Source: Paroedura picta (taxonomy: Eukaryota; Chordata; Lepidosauria; Squamata; Gekkonidae). From it: DNA of 64,000 nucleotides. The notes beneath the pieces were generated by a model. That model did not search any database. It was not told the DNA's origin and saw only the letters and a program-made list of their open reading frames with translations. The stretch lies in assembly GCF_049243985.1 (NCBI RefSeq), contig NC_135386.1, positions 5,912,501 to 5,976,500 of the forward strand. The letters run 5' to 3'. This document shows positions 1 through 9,835 of the stretch, piece after piece (the first letter of the stretch is position 1; every line of letters starts with the position of its first letter). Position numbers and translations under genes: made by a program.

Positions 1-210
1 CACGGCTCCCTTGTTCCTTGCACCGCCGCCAGGGCACCGTTGTGGCCAGGGTGCTGGAGGATTGGAGAGAGCCGGGTTCGAATCCTCACTCTGCTGTGTG
101 ACCAGAGGCTGGCCACTCTCACCCCAGAGGGTGGTAGCGAGGAAGGAGCAGAAAAGTGGGGGGTGATGTAGGCCGCTCTGAGAAGGAGCAGGATTAAAAG
201 GCACTAAATT
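1..210 (+). repeat. Decayed tRNA-derived SINE
   Basis: GGGTTCGAATCC at about 71-82 matches a pol III B box, and the downstream text (tgtgtgacc, gtaggccgctctgagaa, aggattaaaa) follows the order of the tRNA-derived SINEs elsewhere in the window. Strongly diverged; limits approximate. Confidence 0.45.
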
Positions 211-1260
211 AACACCGCAGATTCACCAGTTTCACAGCCCAAAAGTCCCCAACATGGCGCCCACCGAGCGTTTTAAAGTGAGTGGGGCCAGCAAGGCTTC
301 TAATAGACTACTGGACTTTGTGTAGATATTTGTGTAGATATTTTAAAATGTTGCTTTGGCAGCTGCTGCCCCCACAGCTGCACTGTCTTACTCAGGTTCA
401 GGGGTGGCCATCATGGCTGGCTCCTCACCTTGTGGCAGCCATTTTGTTCCTGCACCTACTATGCCAGAAGTCCAAATGAGCCCGCAGGATCCAAAAAAGT
501 AGGGAAGAAAACACCCCCCTCCCCAATTTTTTTAATGTAACCAAAACATCACATCCAACAGGATCTGATTTGGAGACTTCCTAAACCCAGGAAGTCTCCG
601 ATCGTAGTTCAGCATGCAAGGGGAAGAGGAAGGAGGGGGAAGCACACCAGCCAAGAGAACAGATTTCCCGAACGAATCACAAATCCTTGGTGTGACTTCA
701 CACATAAGGAGCTTCTAAACTGGGATAATGAACTCCGGACATGACGTGGCACATGATGAAATACATTTTTTCTTCCTTTCGTTCAGAGGATCAGTAGGAG
801 AAAAGAAACTCGCAGGGTGCTTTTTAATCGGGGACCCCAAATGCATGCACAACACAGGGAAGCCCAGCTGCGTGCAGAGAATCTCACTCCTGGGGGAGGC
901 TGGCTAGAGAAGGCCCTGGTCAAATCCTGGGGAATTCCCATTGCGAGGGCAAGACACAGCCCCAATTCAAGCGAGATGCCCGCACTTCCTTGAAGGGGAT
1001 GGGCCCAGCTCCTTGGGCCCACCCTGCATTCCATTCAGGAATGACTCACACAGGTTCAGAGAAAGCAGCTTAAAAAGACAGAGGGCATCTGAGGTCAGCC
1101 CCTTGTTGACTCATGGGCTCCCGTGTCACATGGCATCCTTCTTCGTGAGCCGGAGATAGACTACAAGACTGGGGGGTGGGGGTATTATTATTATATCCCC
1201 AGTCTTTCCCATGATCTTAGTTAATAGCAAGTCAGGAGACTCCCCCCGCGAGGACAAAAG
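211..1260. other. No recognisable gene or repeat
   Basis: Mixed composition with a few short open frames on both strands. Nothing here could be tied to a family by eye. Confidence 0.5.
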
Positions 1261-1264
1261 GGTC

Positions 1265-1527
1265 TTAGATGAAAAAGAGCTGGTGTTTTACACCCCCCTT
1301 TTTTCACTATCCCTTCCTCTCCCCACAACAGGCACCTTGTGAGGTTAAAGAAGAAGAGCTGGTTTTATACTCCGCTTTTCACTACAAAAAGGAGTCCCAA
1401 AGCAACTTGCAAAAAATCTTTCCCTTCCTCTTCACACAAGAAGAAGAAGAGCTGGTTTTATACCCCACTTTTCACTACCCAAAGGAGTCCCAAAGCAGCT
1501 TACAAATACCATTTCCCCTCCTCTGAT
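1265..1527 (-). repeat. Three tandem partial tRNA-SINE 3' ends
   Basis: Three head-to-tail, minus-strand copies of the same SINE tail begin near 1270, 1350 and 1440, each reading GAGCTGGTTTTATAC-like then CACT-ttc and CCTCT/CCACAAC. The plus-strand open frames here merely translate the repeat. Confidence 0.75.
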
Positions 1528-1529
1528 AT

Positions 1530-1957
1530 TTCCTTCGCTGTATTTCGGCCTGGAATTAGCCCCAAATATGTGGGGCCAGTGAACATCAATAATCTATTGG
1601 GCCCTACCCTCCCAGAGAGTACTGTCTGCTTTAAATTAGGGAATATCCAGACCTTTGTCTGACGGGATGGACGGCAGAAACTGAATCGTGGAGAGGGTAC
1701 TCTCCATTTCGAAGTTGTACCGTTATTTTAACTGCTGTAAGTTATTTAAATGCTCGTTGGTTTTATAAATGTTCATCCGTACACCGCCCATAGTTGGACT
1801 ACTGAGATATGCGGTTTATAAAGCTTTCCTGCCGCCTTCAATTTCTCCTAGCATAATTATCTGTTTCTGATGCCTCGGGTCATTTATTGTGAACCGCTGT
1901 GAGGCCTTTTGGCGAACGGCGGTATATAAATCCAACTATAAATAAATAAAATAAATC
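1530..1957 (+). repeat. LINE 3' end (CR1/L2-like)
   Basis: Ends with the motif ttattgtgaaccgc...ggcggtatataaat and an A-rich (AAATA)n tail at 1928-1957, the usual 3' end of a CR1/L2-type LINE in reptiles. The 5' part is diverged. Confidence 0.55.
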
Positions 1958-2150
1958 TCAGAATGTGGTCAAAGTACAACAGCCTGGTTACTATTTTTTG
2001 TGTGTGTGTGTGTGCTTTTAGGGAGTGTTCAGGCTTGACTTGACCTGGAATCCACAGATTTGGCTTTTGGGCCATTCACAGTATCTGTAAAAGCCCCATC
2101 CTCCTCCCCTGGGCACCACATTCCCAGCTACCTAATTACACAGGTTAAAG

Positions 2151-2267
2151 CAGAGGTAGTCAAACTGCGTCCCTCCAGATGTCCATGGACTACAATTCCC
2201 AGGAGCCCCCTGCCAGCATTTGCATATGTCCATGGACATCTGGAGGGACGCAGTTTGACTACCCCTG
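2151..2267. mobile_element. hAT foldback MITE, 117 bp
   Basis: Begins CAGAGGTAGTCAAACTGCG and ends with its near-perfect reverse complement ...CTACCCCTG; the arms pair along almost the whole length. Flanked by GGTTAAAG (2143-2150) and GTTTAAAG (2268-2275), an 8-bp target duplication with one change. The 5'-CAGRG end and 8-bp duplication fit hAT. Confidence 0.85.
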
Positions 2268-2444
2268 GTTTAAAGGGAGCAAAAGACGAGGTAGACAAGA
2301 ACAAGATGGATAGACACAATCAAAGAGAAGTGGGTCGACCTTTAAGAACTTAAAGAAATTACTGCAAACAGAGTTTGTTCAGAAAGTCACGAGTCGGAAC
2401 TTTGACGGACCCTAAAAACAACATTATATACAGCTCTCTACAGA

Positions 2445-2668
2445 TTTCATAGGGTCAGAGTTGGAAGGGGCCACACAGGCCATCTAGTCCAACCCCCTGC
2501 TCATAGAATCATAGAGTTGGAAGGGGCCACACAGGCCATCTAGTCCAACCCCCTGCTCATAGAATCATAGAGTTGGAAGGGGCCACACAGGCCATCTAGT
2601 CCAACCCCCTGCTCATAGAATCATAGAGTTGGAAGGGGCCACACAGGCCATCTAGTCCACCCCGCTTG
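2445..2668 (-). repeat. CR1 3' end amplified as 4 tandem 56-bp units
   Basis: The minus strand carries the CR1 terminal sequence (ggttggactagatggcctgt, then the ATTCTATGA-type 8-mer tail). The 56-bp unit starts at about 2445, 2501, 2557 and 2613; units 2 and 3 look identical to each other. Confidence 0.85.
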
Positions 2669-2789
2669 TTCAGAGCAGGATTGGCCCAAAACATCCTATT
2701 TAGTATATAGATCTGGAGCTAGATAGATACAGATTAAAAGACGATCCATAGAACTATAGTTGTATCCGGAGATGCCGTGGCCAATAGGA

Positions 2790-2950
2790 AACACTTGGTA
2801 AAAATTCATGTATTTTAAAGTAACCAGGCCAGAATGACATTATGCCCCATTGAAGTCCTGCCCCAAACCCCACCCTCTGCAGGCTCCTCCCCCAAAGTCT
2901 CCAGGTTCTTCCCAATCCAGAGGTAGCTACCCCAAACGGGGAGTGCCGTT
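2790..2950. repeat. Interspersed repeat fragment (family with 'aaatctccaggaatttcc')
   Basis: Contains CCCCAAACCCCACCCTC, GGCTCC and AAAGTCTCCAGG in the same order as several longer copies at 38.6, 45.5, 50.7 and 57.8 kb. A high-copy, unnamed dispersed repeat. Confidence 0.5.
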
Positions 2951-2998
2951 CAAACTTCCGACCCAACACCACAGAGAAAACCATTCTTCGACTCAGCC

Positions 2999-3107
2999 CA
3001 GAGGTGGGCAAACTGTGGCAAACTGTGGCCCTCCAGCGAATGCTGGCAGGGGCTCATGGGAATTGTAGTCCATGGACATCTGGAGGGCCACAGTTTGCCC
3101 ACCCCTG
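2999..3107. mobile_element. hAT foldback MITE, 109 bp
   Basis: Starts CAGAGGTGGGCAAACTG and ends CCCACCCCTG. Flanks ACTCAGCC (2991-2998) and ACTCATCC (3108-3115) are an 8-bp target duplication with one change. The left arm is shortened. Confidence 0.8.
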
Positions 3108-3129
3108 ACTCATCCCCTGGAGAAGGCAC

Positions 3130-3187
3130 AGCAGGGGCTCATGGTAATTGTAGTCCGCAGACATCTGGAGAGCCACACTTTGGCTCG
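3130..3187. mobile_element. hAT foldback MITE fragment
   Basis: Right-arm piece only (GCAGGGGCTCATGG ... ATCTGGAGAGCCACA). It lies 22 bp from the previous copy, perhaps a second insertion or a duplication. Confidence 0.6.
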
Positions 3188-3289
3188 AAGGGATTCCGAA
3201 AGCCTCTGCTAAGGAAACACACAGACTGTTTGCAGGGCTGAACAACCCCCCCCCCCAATCCTTGCATAACATTCCCTGAACTCCAAGGT

Positions 3290-4200
3290 CATGTGATGCT
3301 TCCCTTGTCTCATTTTCCGGCATCTGTCACAGCAAACACTTTCCATTCAGCAGAAACCACTCCGCCAGCAGGAGGGGAGGAAAACATAATTAACATGGCC
3401 CAAAGTAGCAACAAGAAAAACTTTCCTAGCCGGCAAAGACGAGCCGTGGGACAGAGCAATGCAAACAATGCCCGGCCTGTTATAGGCAAGGATCGGAGGC
3501 CTCCCAAACACTTTCAACGGAGAGATTTCTCCTCATCCGCAGGGCGGAGATTCCGGGCCTATGCGGCAAGGGGCCGGCTGCAGAATGCTCCAGGAGCTGA
3601 GCCGAGCGGATCTGCAAAGCGACTGAAGGAGAGACCAGCAGAGCAAAGGAGAAAGAAGGGAGCTTGGGCTCTCCAAACGCCAGCTACCGAAAAGAGAAGA
3701 ACGCCACGTGCCGAATGCAAGCTTAGAAAGTTTGGCCACTGTAGCTGCTTCCAAAACTCCCACCTGGGAACCATTAATATACAAAAGCCCAAAAGCGTCT
3801 GGAGGAAAAAACGCCATTTGGCTCGTCTGCCGTCTCTCTCCCTGTTTGGCTCGGGGAGAATGAGAACACCGAGGTAGGGAAACAAGAAGAGTCTTGAACA
3901 GGAAAAGAAAAAGAAAGAAATCTCCATTTAAGTTCGGTAACTCAGCAGCTGCCAGTGCCAACAAAGCCGGGAATGTACACCGAGAAACGTCAAGTAACCC
4001 GCAGGTTCCGGATCTGACACTCAGTAGCTCCCTGCCCAAACACAACTGGATGATGCAACCTGGGGAACTGGGAAGGTGTGAGTTTTGACCTCACCGCATG
4101 GCTTCTGGGTCTCTGGGTTTCTGTGCAAGGGAGGAGATTCACACCTGCCAGTTCATTCTCTTGCCCCAGAGGAAAACCAATTTGCCACAAGCTAAGGCCT
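3290..4200. other. Unique stretch with overlapping open frames, no family recognised
   Basis: A 194-residue, very basic plus-strand frame (3293-3877) overlaps a 170-residue minus-strand frame (3533-4045). Neither shows a known domain, and codon use is not convincing. The block is free of recognised repeats and keeps CpGs, so conserved non-coding sequence is as likely as an exon. Confidence 0.35.
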
Positions 4201-4204
4201 GCTG

Positions 4205-4440
4205 GGGATGGGCCAGGCTAGCCCAATCTCGTCAGATCCCAGAAATTCAACAGGGTCAGCCCTGGTTAGGATGGGAGATCACCCAGGGAAAGCAGGGCAG
4301 AAGCAGGCAGTGGTAAACTACTTCTGTTCCTCTTTTGCCATGACCTGGATGGCCATCTTAGCACACCTTGGAAATTAAGCAGGGTGGATCCTGGTTAGCA
4401 TTTGGATGAGAAACTCCAGGGTCATGGCAAACCCCTGGCC
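4205..4440 (+). repeat. 5S-rRNA-derived SINEs (Sauria type), two partial heads
   Basis: CCAATCTCGTCAGATCCCAG, then CAGGGTCAGCCCTGGTTAG and GGATGGGAGATCACC follow the 5S rRNA internal promoter region. A second head with TTAAGCAGGGTGGATCCTGG and TTTGGATGAGAAACTCC follows at 4350-4425. Confidence 0.75.
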
Positions 4441-4511
4441 TTGAACGTCCTATGTGGTCAGATAGATTCTCTTGTTTAGAGACAAAGACCATTCCAATGT
4501 CTATGCAATGA

Positions 4512-4640
4512 AAAGTTAAAGGTATCCCCCTGTGCAAGCACCGAGTCATGTCTGACCCTTGGGGTGACTGACACCCTCTAGCGTTTTCATGGCAGACTCA
4601 ATACGGGGTGGTTTGCCAATGCCTTCCCCAATAGATACCC
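4512..4640. repeat. Dispersed repeat ('ggtatccccctgtgcaagc')
   Basis: A second start of the same sequence, AAAGGTATCCCCTGTGCAAG, is seen near 55790. This type of segment is common in reptile genomes. Class uncertain. Confidence 0.45.
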
Positions 4641-5512
4641 TTTAAATCAGTATCTGACAAATCAGTAAGACAGCCTAAACAAAGAAATGGAAAAAAATCA
4701 GATCCCAGTAAATGCCAAACACTGAAAGGTTGAAAATATTATAACTAATCAAAGGAGGAGTATCCAATAATATAAAGACCAACTTACCGGTGTCAGTGTC
4801 AAGATTTTGTCCCAATAGAAATCTAGTACTGAATTTAGTCCTTGGATGCAAATAGAGAAGGCAACTTTAAAACATGAGGAAGGCCTTTGGCAGCAGGTTC
4901 TCCACAAATTCAGAAGTGAAGGGTTTCACGGTGTGAACACGCAAATGGGTAAAAGCCACCCATCTTATCTATCAGCTGTGACTTGGTGGCATTTTATACC
5001 CACACAGGAGACTGACACACACCCCATCAGCATTTGCCAATCTCTTCCAACAAATTACTTGTAACAGAATCGGGCCACCCGCACACCCCAAAGAGAATAG
5101 ATAAGCTCCTCTCATTCCCACAGGTTGCTTTCCGACCTTCGTCATTCCCATCCAAATCCTCCAAATAATCTATGGCCCGACCTTGGGCAAGTCATTATCT
5201 TTCCATCACGGGCAAAAGCAATTTAAATTTCAAGCCACAAGTCCCTATGGAGGGGCTCCGAGACACATAAAAATAGTAACACCAGTACTTCACACTGGCC
5301 GACTTTCACTTTGGCTTTTGATCTCCGGTCAGGAACACAGGGAAGTTGTGAAGAAACCCTTTGGCACAGGTTGCACAATGCACTCGCGGTGTGCTTTTAC
5401 AGCTACATTTTCCCGTGCAGAACCAGGAAGCCCCACTTCTAAAGTGTATGGAAAGTGCATTATCCTGTCTACATACCAGTACTCGCCCCAATTCTCTACC
5501 GAACAGAGGTCC
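4641..5512. other. No recognisable gene or repeat
   Basis: Unassigned sequence between repeat copies. Confidence 0.45.
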
Positions 5513-5520
5513 CTCCTGGT

Positions 5521-5594
5521 TAAGGTGACCAGATTGTCCCACTTTTGGAGGGACCTCTGGGGACACCTGGCAAATTGTACTCATGTTGCAAGTA

Positions 5595-5638
<44 letters not shown>

Positions 5639-5754
5639 ACAATACTATTTTTGCATTCTATGAAAAATTTTGTAGACCAAATTTTTAATCAAAAACCATC
5701 ACCCCCCGAGTCAATGGTGTCCCGCTTTACCAATGTTAAAATCTGTTCACCTTA
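5521..5754. mobile_element. Non-autonomous hAT element, 234 bp, with perfect target duplication
   Basis: Terminal inverted repeats TAAGGTGACCAGA (left) and TCTGTTCACCTTA (right) match the hAT 5'-YARNG end. CTCCTGGT flanks it on both sides (5513-5520, 5755-5762), a perfect 8-bp duplication. No transposase frame. A (ATCT)n microsatellite lies inside. Confidence 0.85.
5597..5638. repeat. (ATCT)n microsatellite
   Basis: About ten tandem ATCT units inside the hAT element. Confidence 0.95.
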
Positions 5755-6900
5755 CTCCTGGTGCACGAGCGAAGCAGGCAGCTTCGGTGCTCGCCCACAA
5801 GAACAGGCCGACCCAGCGGCGGTGGCCAGGCCAGGGGGCGAGCGTGGCAAGGCGGGACCGCCAGAGCTGCCCCCCAGGCCGGCCGGCTGGTCTTGAGCTC
5901 TGCGCCCCCTCGCCAGGGTGCCCGGATAAGCGGCAGGCACCCAGCAGGGCAAAGTTGGGCAGGGGCGCAGCGGGCCAGGCTGGGGCTCCCGGACTAGTTG
6001 GCAACGCGCCGGCCGAGGGGGCCGCCCCTGAGAGGGCCCTGCGACCTTGGCGCCGAGAGAGGGCGGGGGGGGGGAGGGAGGAAGCGCGCGGGGGCTCGAG
6101 GGGCGACAGCGACGCGGACCCGGCAGAGGCCTCCCTCCCTCCCTCAGGGCTGCCCCCTCCGGTGCGGCGACCCCCGAAGGCTCTTCGCGGCGGCCCAAAG
6201 CGGGCTCAGCCCCGGAGCCTGGAGAGAAAGCCGCGCCTCAGGGACAGACCCCGACCCTCCCGGGACCGCGCCGAGGCTGCACGCCCCCACGGCCGACCCT
6301 GAGGGAACGACGACCGGGACCGCCCCCCCCCCACACCACACCACACCACACCACACCACACTCCCCAGTCCCGTGTCTGAGCGCGTTCCCACGTTCGCCC
6401 CGCGCGCGAAGCTTCTGGAGCTCGTACCTGCCCGGCGGCCCCGCGCGATGCCCCCTCCGCGGAGCCGTCATTCCCGGCAGCTCGGCGATCGCCCGGCACA
6501 AGCCCCGCCCACTCGCCGGCCTATGAGCGGCCCGCGAGGCCCTCCTCCCCCGCGCGCTGGCCCGTCGGCGCGCTCCCATTGGCTGCACCGCGGCCGGCCG
6601 GGAGAGAGGCGGGGACTGGGGAGAGCCGGGGCCGCGCCTCTTAAAGGGGCCGCGCCTCCCAAGGGGGGCTTGCCTGGCACCGCGGGGTCAGCAGGGGAGG
6701 GTCGCTCCGCTGCAACCCGGAAGGGGGGACGTTGGCAGCCGGCCCTGGGCACGCCGCGGCCCCGTCCCGCGGAGGCCGAAGGACCCGTTGCCCGCCAGAA
6801 GATTGCGGCAGCGGACGGATTCCGGTGGTACGTTCTCCTGAATTCTGATTGGGGTTGTAGGAACCAGGAACTGCCGGTCCAGGCGGCCTACCCACGTGGA
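5750..6900 (-). promoter_or_regulatory. CpG island, probable minus-strand promoter
   Basis: Dense CpG over 1.1 kb. In the minus direction the order is CCAAT box (AGCCAATGGGAG, about 6575-6586), GC box (GGGCGGGGC, about 6501-6510), then an ATG and a donor-like CAG|GTACGA. In human, GRAMD2A lies downstream of PKM in the same orientation, so its promoter would be expected about here; the identity is a synteny guess only. A short (ACACC)n run sits at 6332-6361. Confidence 0.55.
6428..6471 (-). CDS. Possible first coding exon (14 codons), gene uncertain
   Basis: ATG at 6471-6469 is followed by 14 in-frame codons (MTAPRRGHRAGPPG) and a donor-like site at 6427. GRAMD2A proteins also begin MTA, but three residues prove nothing and no later GRAMD2A exon was recognised in 1-6.4 kb. 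A GC-rich chance frame is the alternative. Confidence 0.2.
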
Positions 6901-6999
6901 CCCAGAAACAAGGGGTTCCCACTTAAATAGCACTCTTCTCCCGGTGGCGGCTGGAGGTCTCCCGGGATTATGACGGATCTCCCGGCGACAGGGATCAGG

Positions 7000-7140
7000 T
7001 CACACTGGAAGCCTCCGAGGCCTCACACACCACGGAAAATCCCTGCGCTCCCTAAATCTCACCCTCCTCAGGCTCCTTCCCCCGAGTCTCCAGGTAGCTC
7101 CCAATGTGGAGTTGGCAGCCCAGCTCCCTTGCCAGCAGGG
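7000..7140. repeat. Interspersed repeat fragment
   Basis: CTAAATCTCACCCTCC, GGCTCC, GAGTCTCCAGG and GTTGGCAGCCC mirror the 2.79-kb repeat. Flanking sequence up to 7380 is unassigned. Confidence 0.45.
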
Positions 7141-7384
7141 ATTGACTACCCAGTCAACATAAATGGAATTGTGAGACTGACCCAGGAAAGGCGGAACTTG
7201 AAGAGACCCCGGCAGCCAAGCAGCCCCTACCCCAATCTGGCTCTTCTACGCACAGGGCACAGGCTGAGCAACATTCTTGCGGTTGGCATTGCCAAGTACA
7301 GGGCAGAGGCCAAGGCATTCCCCTAATGTTGCTTCCTGGCTCTGAGATTCAGAGGTTGACTGCCCCTGAACATGGGAGTTTCCT

Positions 7385-7795
7385 TACAGTCATCATCCTC
7401 CATGAATCTAATCCCCTTTAAAAGCCATAGTTTCCTGTACATCATCTGGCAGTAAATTCCATATTTTTACTCCTCTGTGTAAAGGAGAATGCCCTTTTGT
7501 CCATCCTGAGCCTACTGCCCATCGGCTTGAGTTCTAGTAGTTTGGGAGAGGGAAGGAAATGTCTTTGGCAGCTCTCCATCCCATGCCTAATTGTCTAACC
7601 TTCTATTCCCCCTTAATTATCTTTTCTAAACTGAAACGTCCCAGACTGTTTAGCTTTTTCTCCGAGGGAAGGCACTCCAACTCCCTAATCATCTCGGTTG
7701 CCCTCTTCTGTCCTTTTTCCAGCTCTGCGGTGTCCGTTTGAGATACGTTGACCAGAATTGAACATGGTATTTCCTTTTAAACGTTTAACTCGTTT
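7385..7795 (-). repeat. CR1/L3-like LINE fragment
   Basis: Resembles a common reptile CR1-class segment: AATTCCATATTTTTACTC, GTTCTAGTAG, CTTAATTATCTTTTCTAAAC, then CATCTCGGTTGCCCTCTTCT and GACCAGAATTGAACA. A second copy of the first part lies at 33.0 kb. Confidence 0.5.
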
Positions 7796-8130
7796 TTCAG
7801 CCTTCTTACAGAACAGCCCGAACCTGCCATGCAGCGATTAGTTCTTGGCAGACCTTGGGAAGAATAGAAGCTCTTGACCAGCTGGGTTTAAAGATCTGCC
7901 GGTATTTGCCTTGCTTGACTAACCGTTCCCACGTGGGGCTACCAGCCAGGATCAGCACTCTGAACAAGGTTGAAGAGTTTCCCTCACTCCTTCCACCCGT
8001 CATTGTGCCATTTCTGAATGCAAACAAGCACCCAGCTTGAGTTTTGAAGCCCTGCCAGGGAAGCTCATTTTGCCAGCGCGGGCAGAGCCACGACATCTAA
8101 TCAGGTGAGCCGGATGTGATTCCCTGCTAG

Positions 8131-8300
8131 CCACAGTCCTATTAGAAGCTGTGCAGACCAAGGGGACCTGTCCAAAGCTCTCTCAGCCCCACCTCCATCA
8201 CAGGGTGTCTGTTGAATGGCAGGGAAGGCATTGTAAACTGCTTTGAGACTCCTTCAGGAAGTGAAAAGCGGGGTATAAAAACCAGCTCTTCCTGTAAAGG
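8131..8300 (+). repeat. tRNA-SINE, 3' two thirds
   Basis: CTCTCTCAGCCCCACCTCC, ACAGGGTGTCTGTTG, TTTGAGACTCCTTC and AAAAGCGGGGTATAAAAACC in canonical order. Confidence 0.8.
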
Positions 8301-8504
8301 CAGCTGGAGCTGTGAAAGCTGAAATATCCACATTAGATTTGCCATGCAGCAGCACTGAGCCACTTTGCATTGACCTGCACCCCAAAACATCTGCATATCC
8401 AGATAATCCTAACTGTTGAGTTAACGCAGCTAAGTGTTAGGACCTTCAGTAGCCAATTTGGCAATGGGTTGCTGAGGAAGATAACTGGTTTTACAGCCAT
8501 CTTG

Positions 8505-8590
8505 TCTCTACCTGAGGAGTCCCAAAGCAACTTCCCCTCCTTTTCCTGCAGAAGATGCCTTGTGAGGCTGGTGACAACCTTCTCATTGAC
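8505..8590 (-). repeat. tRNA-SINE fragment
   Basis: Reverse copy of the tail: CTGAGGAGTCCCAAAGC and GCCTTGTGAGGCTGGTG. Confidence 0.6.
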
Positions 8591-9276
8591 CACCTCAGAT
8601 GATGAGTTATTTCTGTGGCTGGTATGGCCCTACCTGTGGTGCATGGGAGACAGCTGTCTTTGTTAAACCGTCCAGCATCTTACCTACTTTCCAGCAATAC
8701 CAGCAAAGCTCAAAAAGCCAAATCTTGCTTTTCGAACCACGGGAATTAGTGTAGGGCTGTCACAAAATTCAGACTGCAACTAGGGCACGCAATCGCCCCA
8801 GAAACCCAAATACCATTGTGCATACCAGGGCTGGATATCCTATAGGCTCACAGGAAGGGATCTGGCCTTGCACCAGGGTGGGTTCTCTGGCAGCCTCTTT
8901 CCTGTGCTTGGGCTCAAGCCTTAGCATCCTGCAGCAAAGACCACCTTGCAGCATAGCCGGAAACAGCAAAGTAGGCACCTGCCTCATTAAGACAGCCCAG
9001 GGGAGCCTCCTGCAAGCCCAGGCGGTATCCCCACGGCCCCTCTTGCACAGCTAATGATGCCCTCCCACCCTCAGGATGCAGAGCCTGCCAGAGCTGCTGG
9101 CAGGCCTCCTCCTCCCAAGAGCACCCTCCTTTACTGTCACATAAAGCACATAAAGGGATTCCATAAAAAGACATCTCCCAAGAAATGGGAAGAAGACAGA
9201 ATAAAAGATACCCAGGCATCTTTGGACGAGCCCTTGGGTTTTCAAGGCAAGAGTTGTTCTCTGGTGGTTTGCCAGA
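8591..9276. other. No recognisable gene or repeat
   Basis: Open frames on both strands (for example 8914-9519 minus) lack known domains. Confidence 0.45.
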
Positions 9277-9385
9277 AAAGAAAAAGAGGCGTTGTCTTTT
9301 ATACCCTTTTTCACTGTCCCAAGTCTCCCTTACAATCACCTTCCCTTCCTCTCCCCAGTGATGGAGGTGGGGCTGACAGAGCCTG
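9277..9385 (-). repeat. tRNA-SINE fragment
   Basis: TCTTTTATACCCTTTTTCACT, CCTTCCCTTCCTCTCCCC and GGAGGTGGGGCTGA match the reverse complement of the SINE tail. Confidence 0.7.
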
Positions 9386-9699
9386 GACATAACTGGGAGT
9401 GTGTGGACTTTGCTCCAGAATACTGTCACACTCCGGAAGCATGCTGCCCTTTCAAAGAACCCGCTTAGAACACCCGCTGCGTATTTTTTCCATACTAGCA
9501 CCACTGAATGTGCTCTCATGCCACATGGCTGTAAACAAAATGGAGAGATAAGAGCTCATTGTGAGACTGGCATTTAAATGACCAGAGTTCTGCAGGGTGA
9601 GGCTGGAGGAGTGTTGTGCAAATTGGTGGCCGCCAGCGCATGTCACATACATGAGCATTCCCTCCCTGCTAAGCAGAGGGGGGGGGGACAGCAGAATAT

Positions 9700-9835
9700 C
9701 TAGAAGAGCTGGCTTTTATACCTGCCTCTCAGCACCCAAAGGAGTCTCAAAGTGGCTTACAGTCGGCTTCCCTTTCTGCCCCTACAACAGACACCCTTGT
9801 GAAGTAGGTGATGCTGAGAGAGTGCACAACCATGA
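9700..9835 (-). repeat. tRNA-SINE fragment
   Basis: GAAGAGCTGGCTTTTATACC, AAGGAGTCTCAAAGTGGC and ACAACAGACACCC in reverse-SINE order. Confidence 0.75.

Noticed and set aside
1269-1662. Two overlapping frames of 85 and 107 aa
   Set aside because: They translate three tandem SINE tails.
4220-4300. 5S rRNA gene
   Set aside because: Only the internal region is similar, with many changes, and SINE tail sequence follows; it is a 5S-derived SINE.
5733-6930. Several long frames on both strands (up to 310 aa)
   Set aside because: GC-rich CpG-island sequence has few stop codons; all frames are open and none has a known domain.
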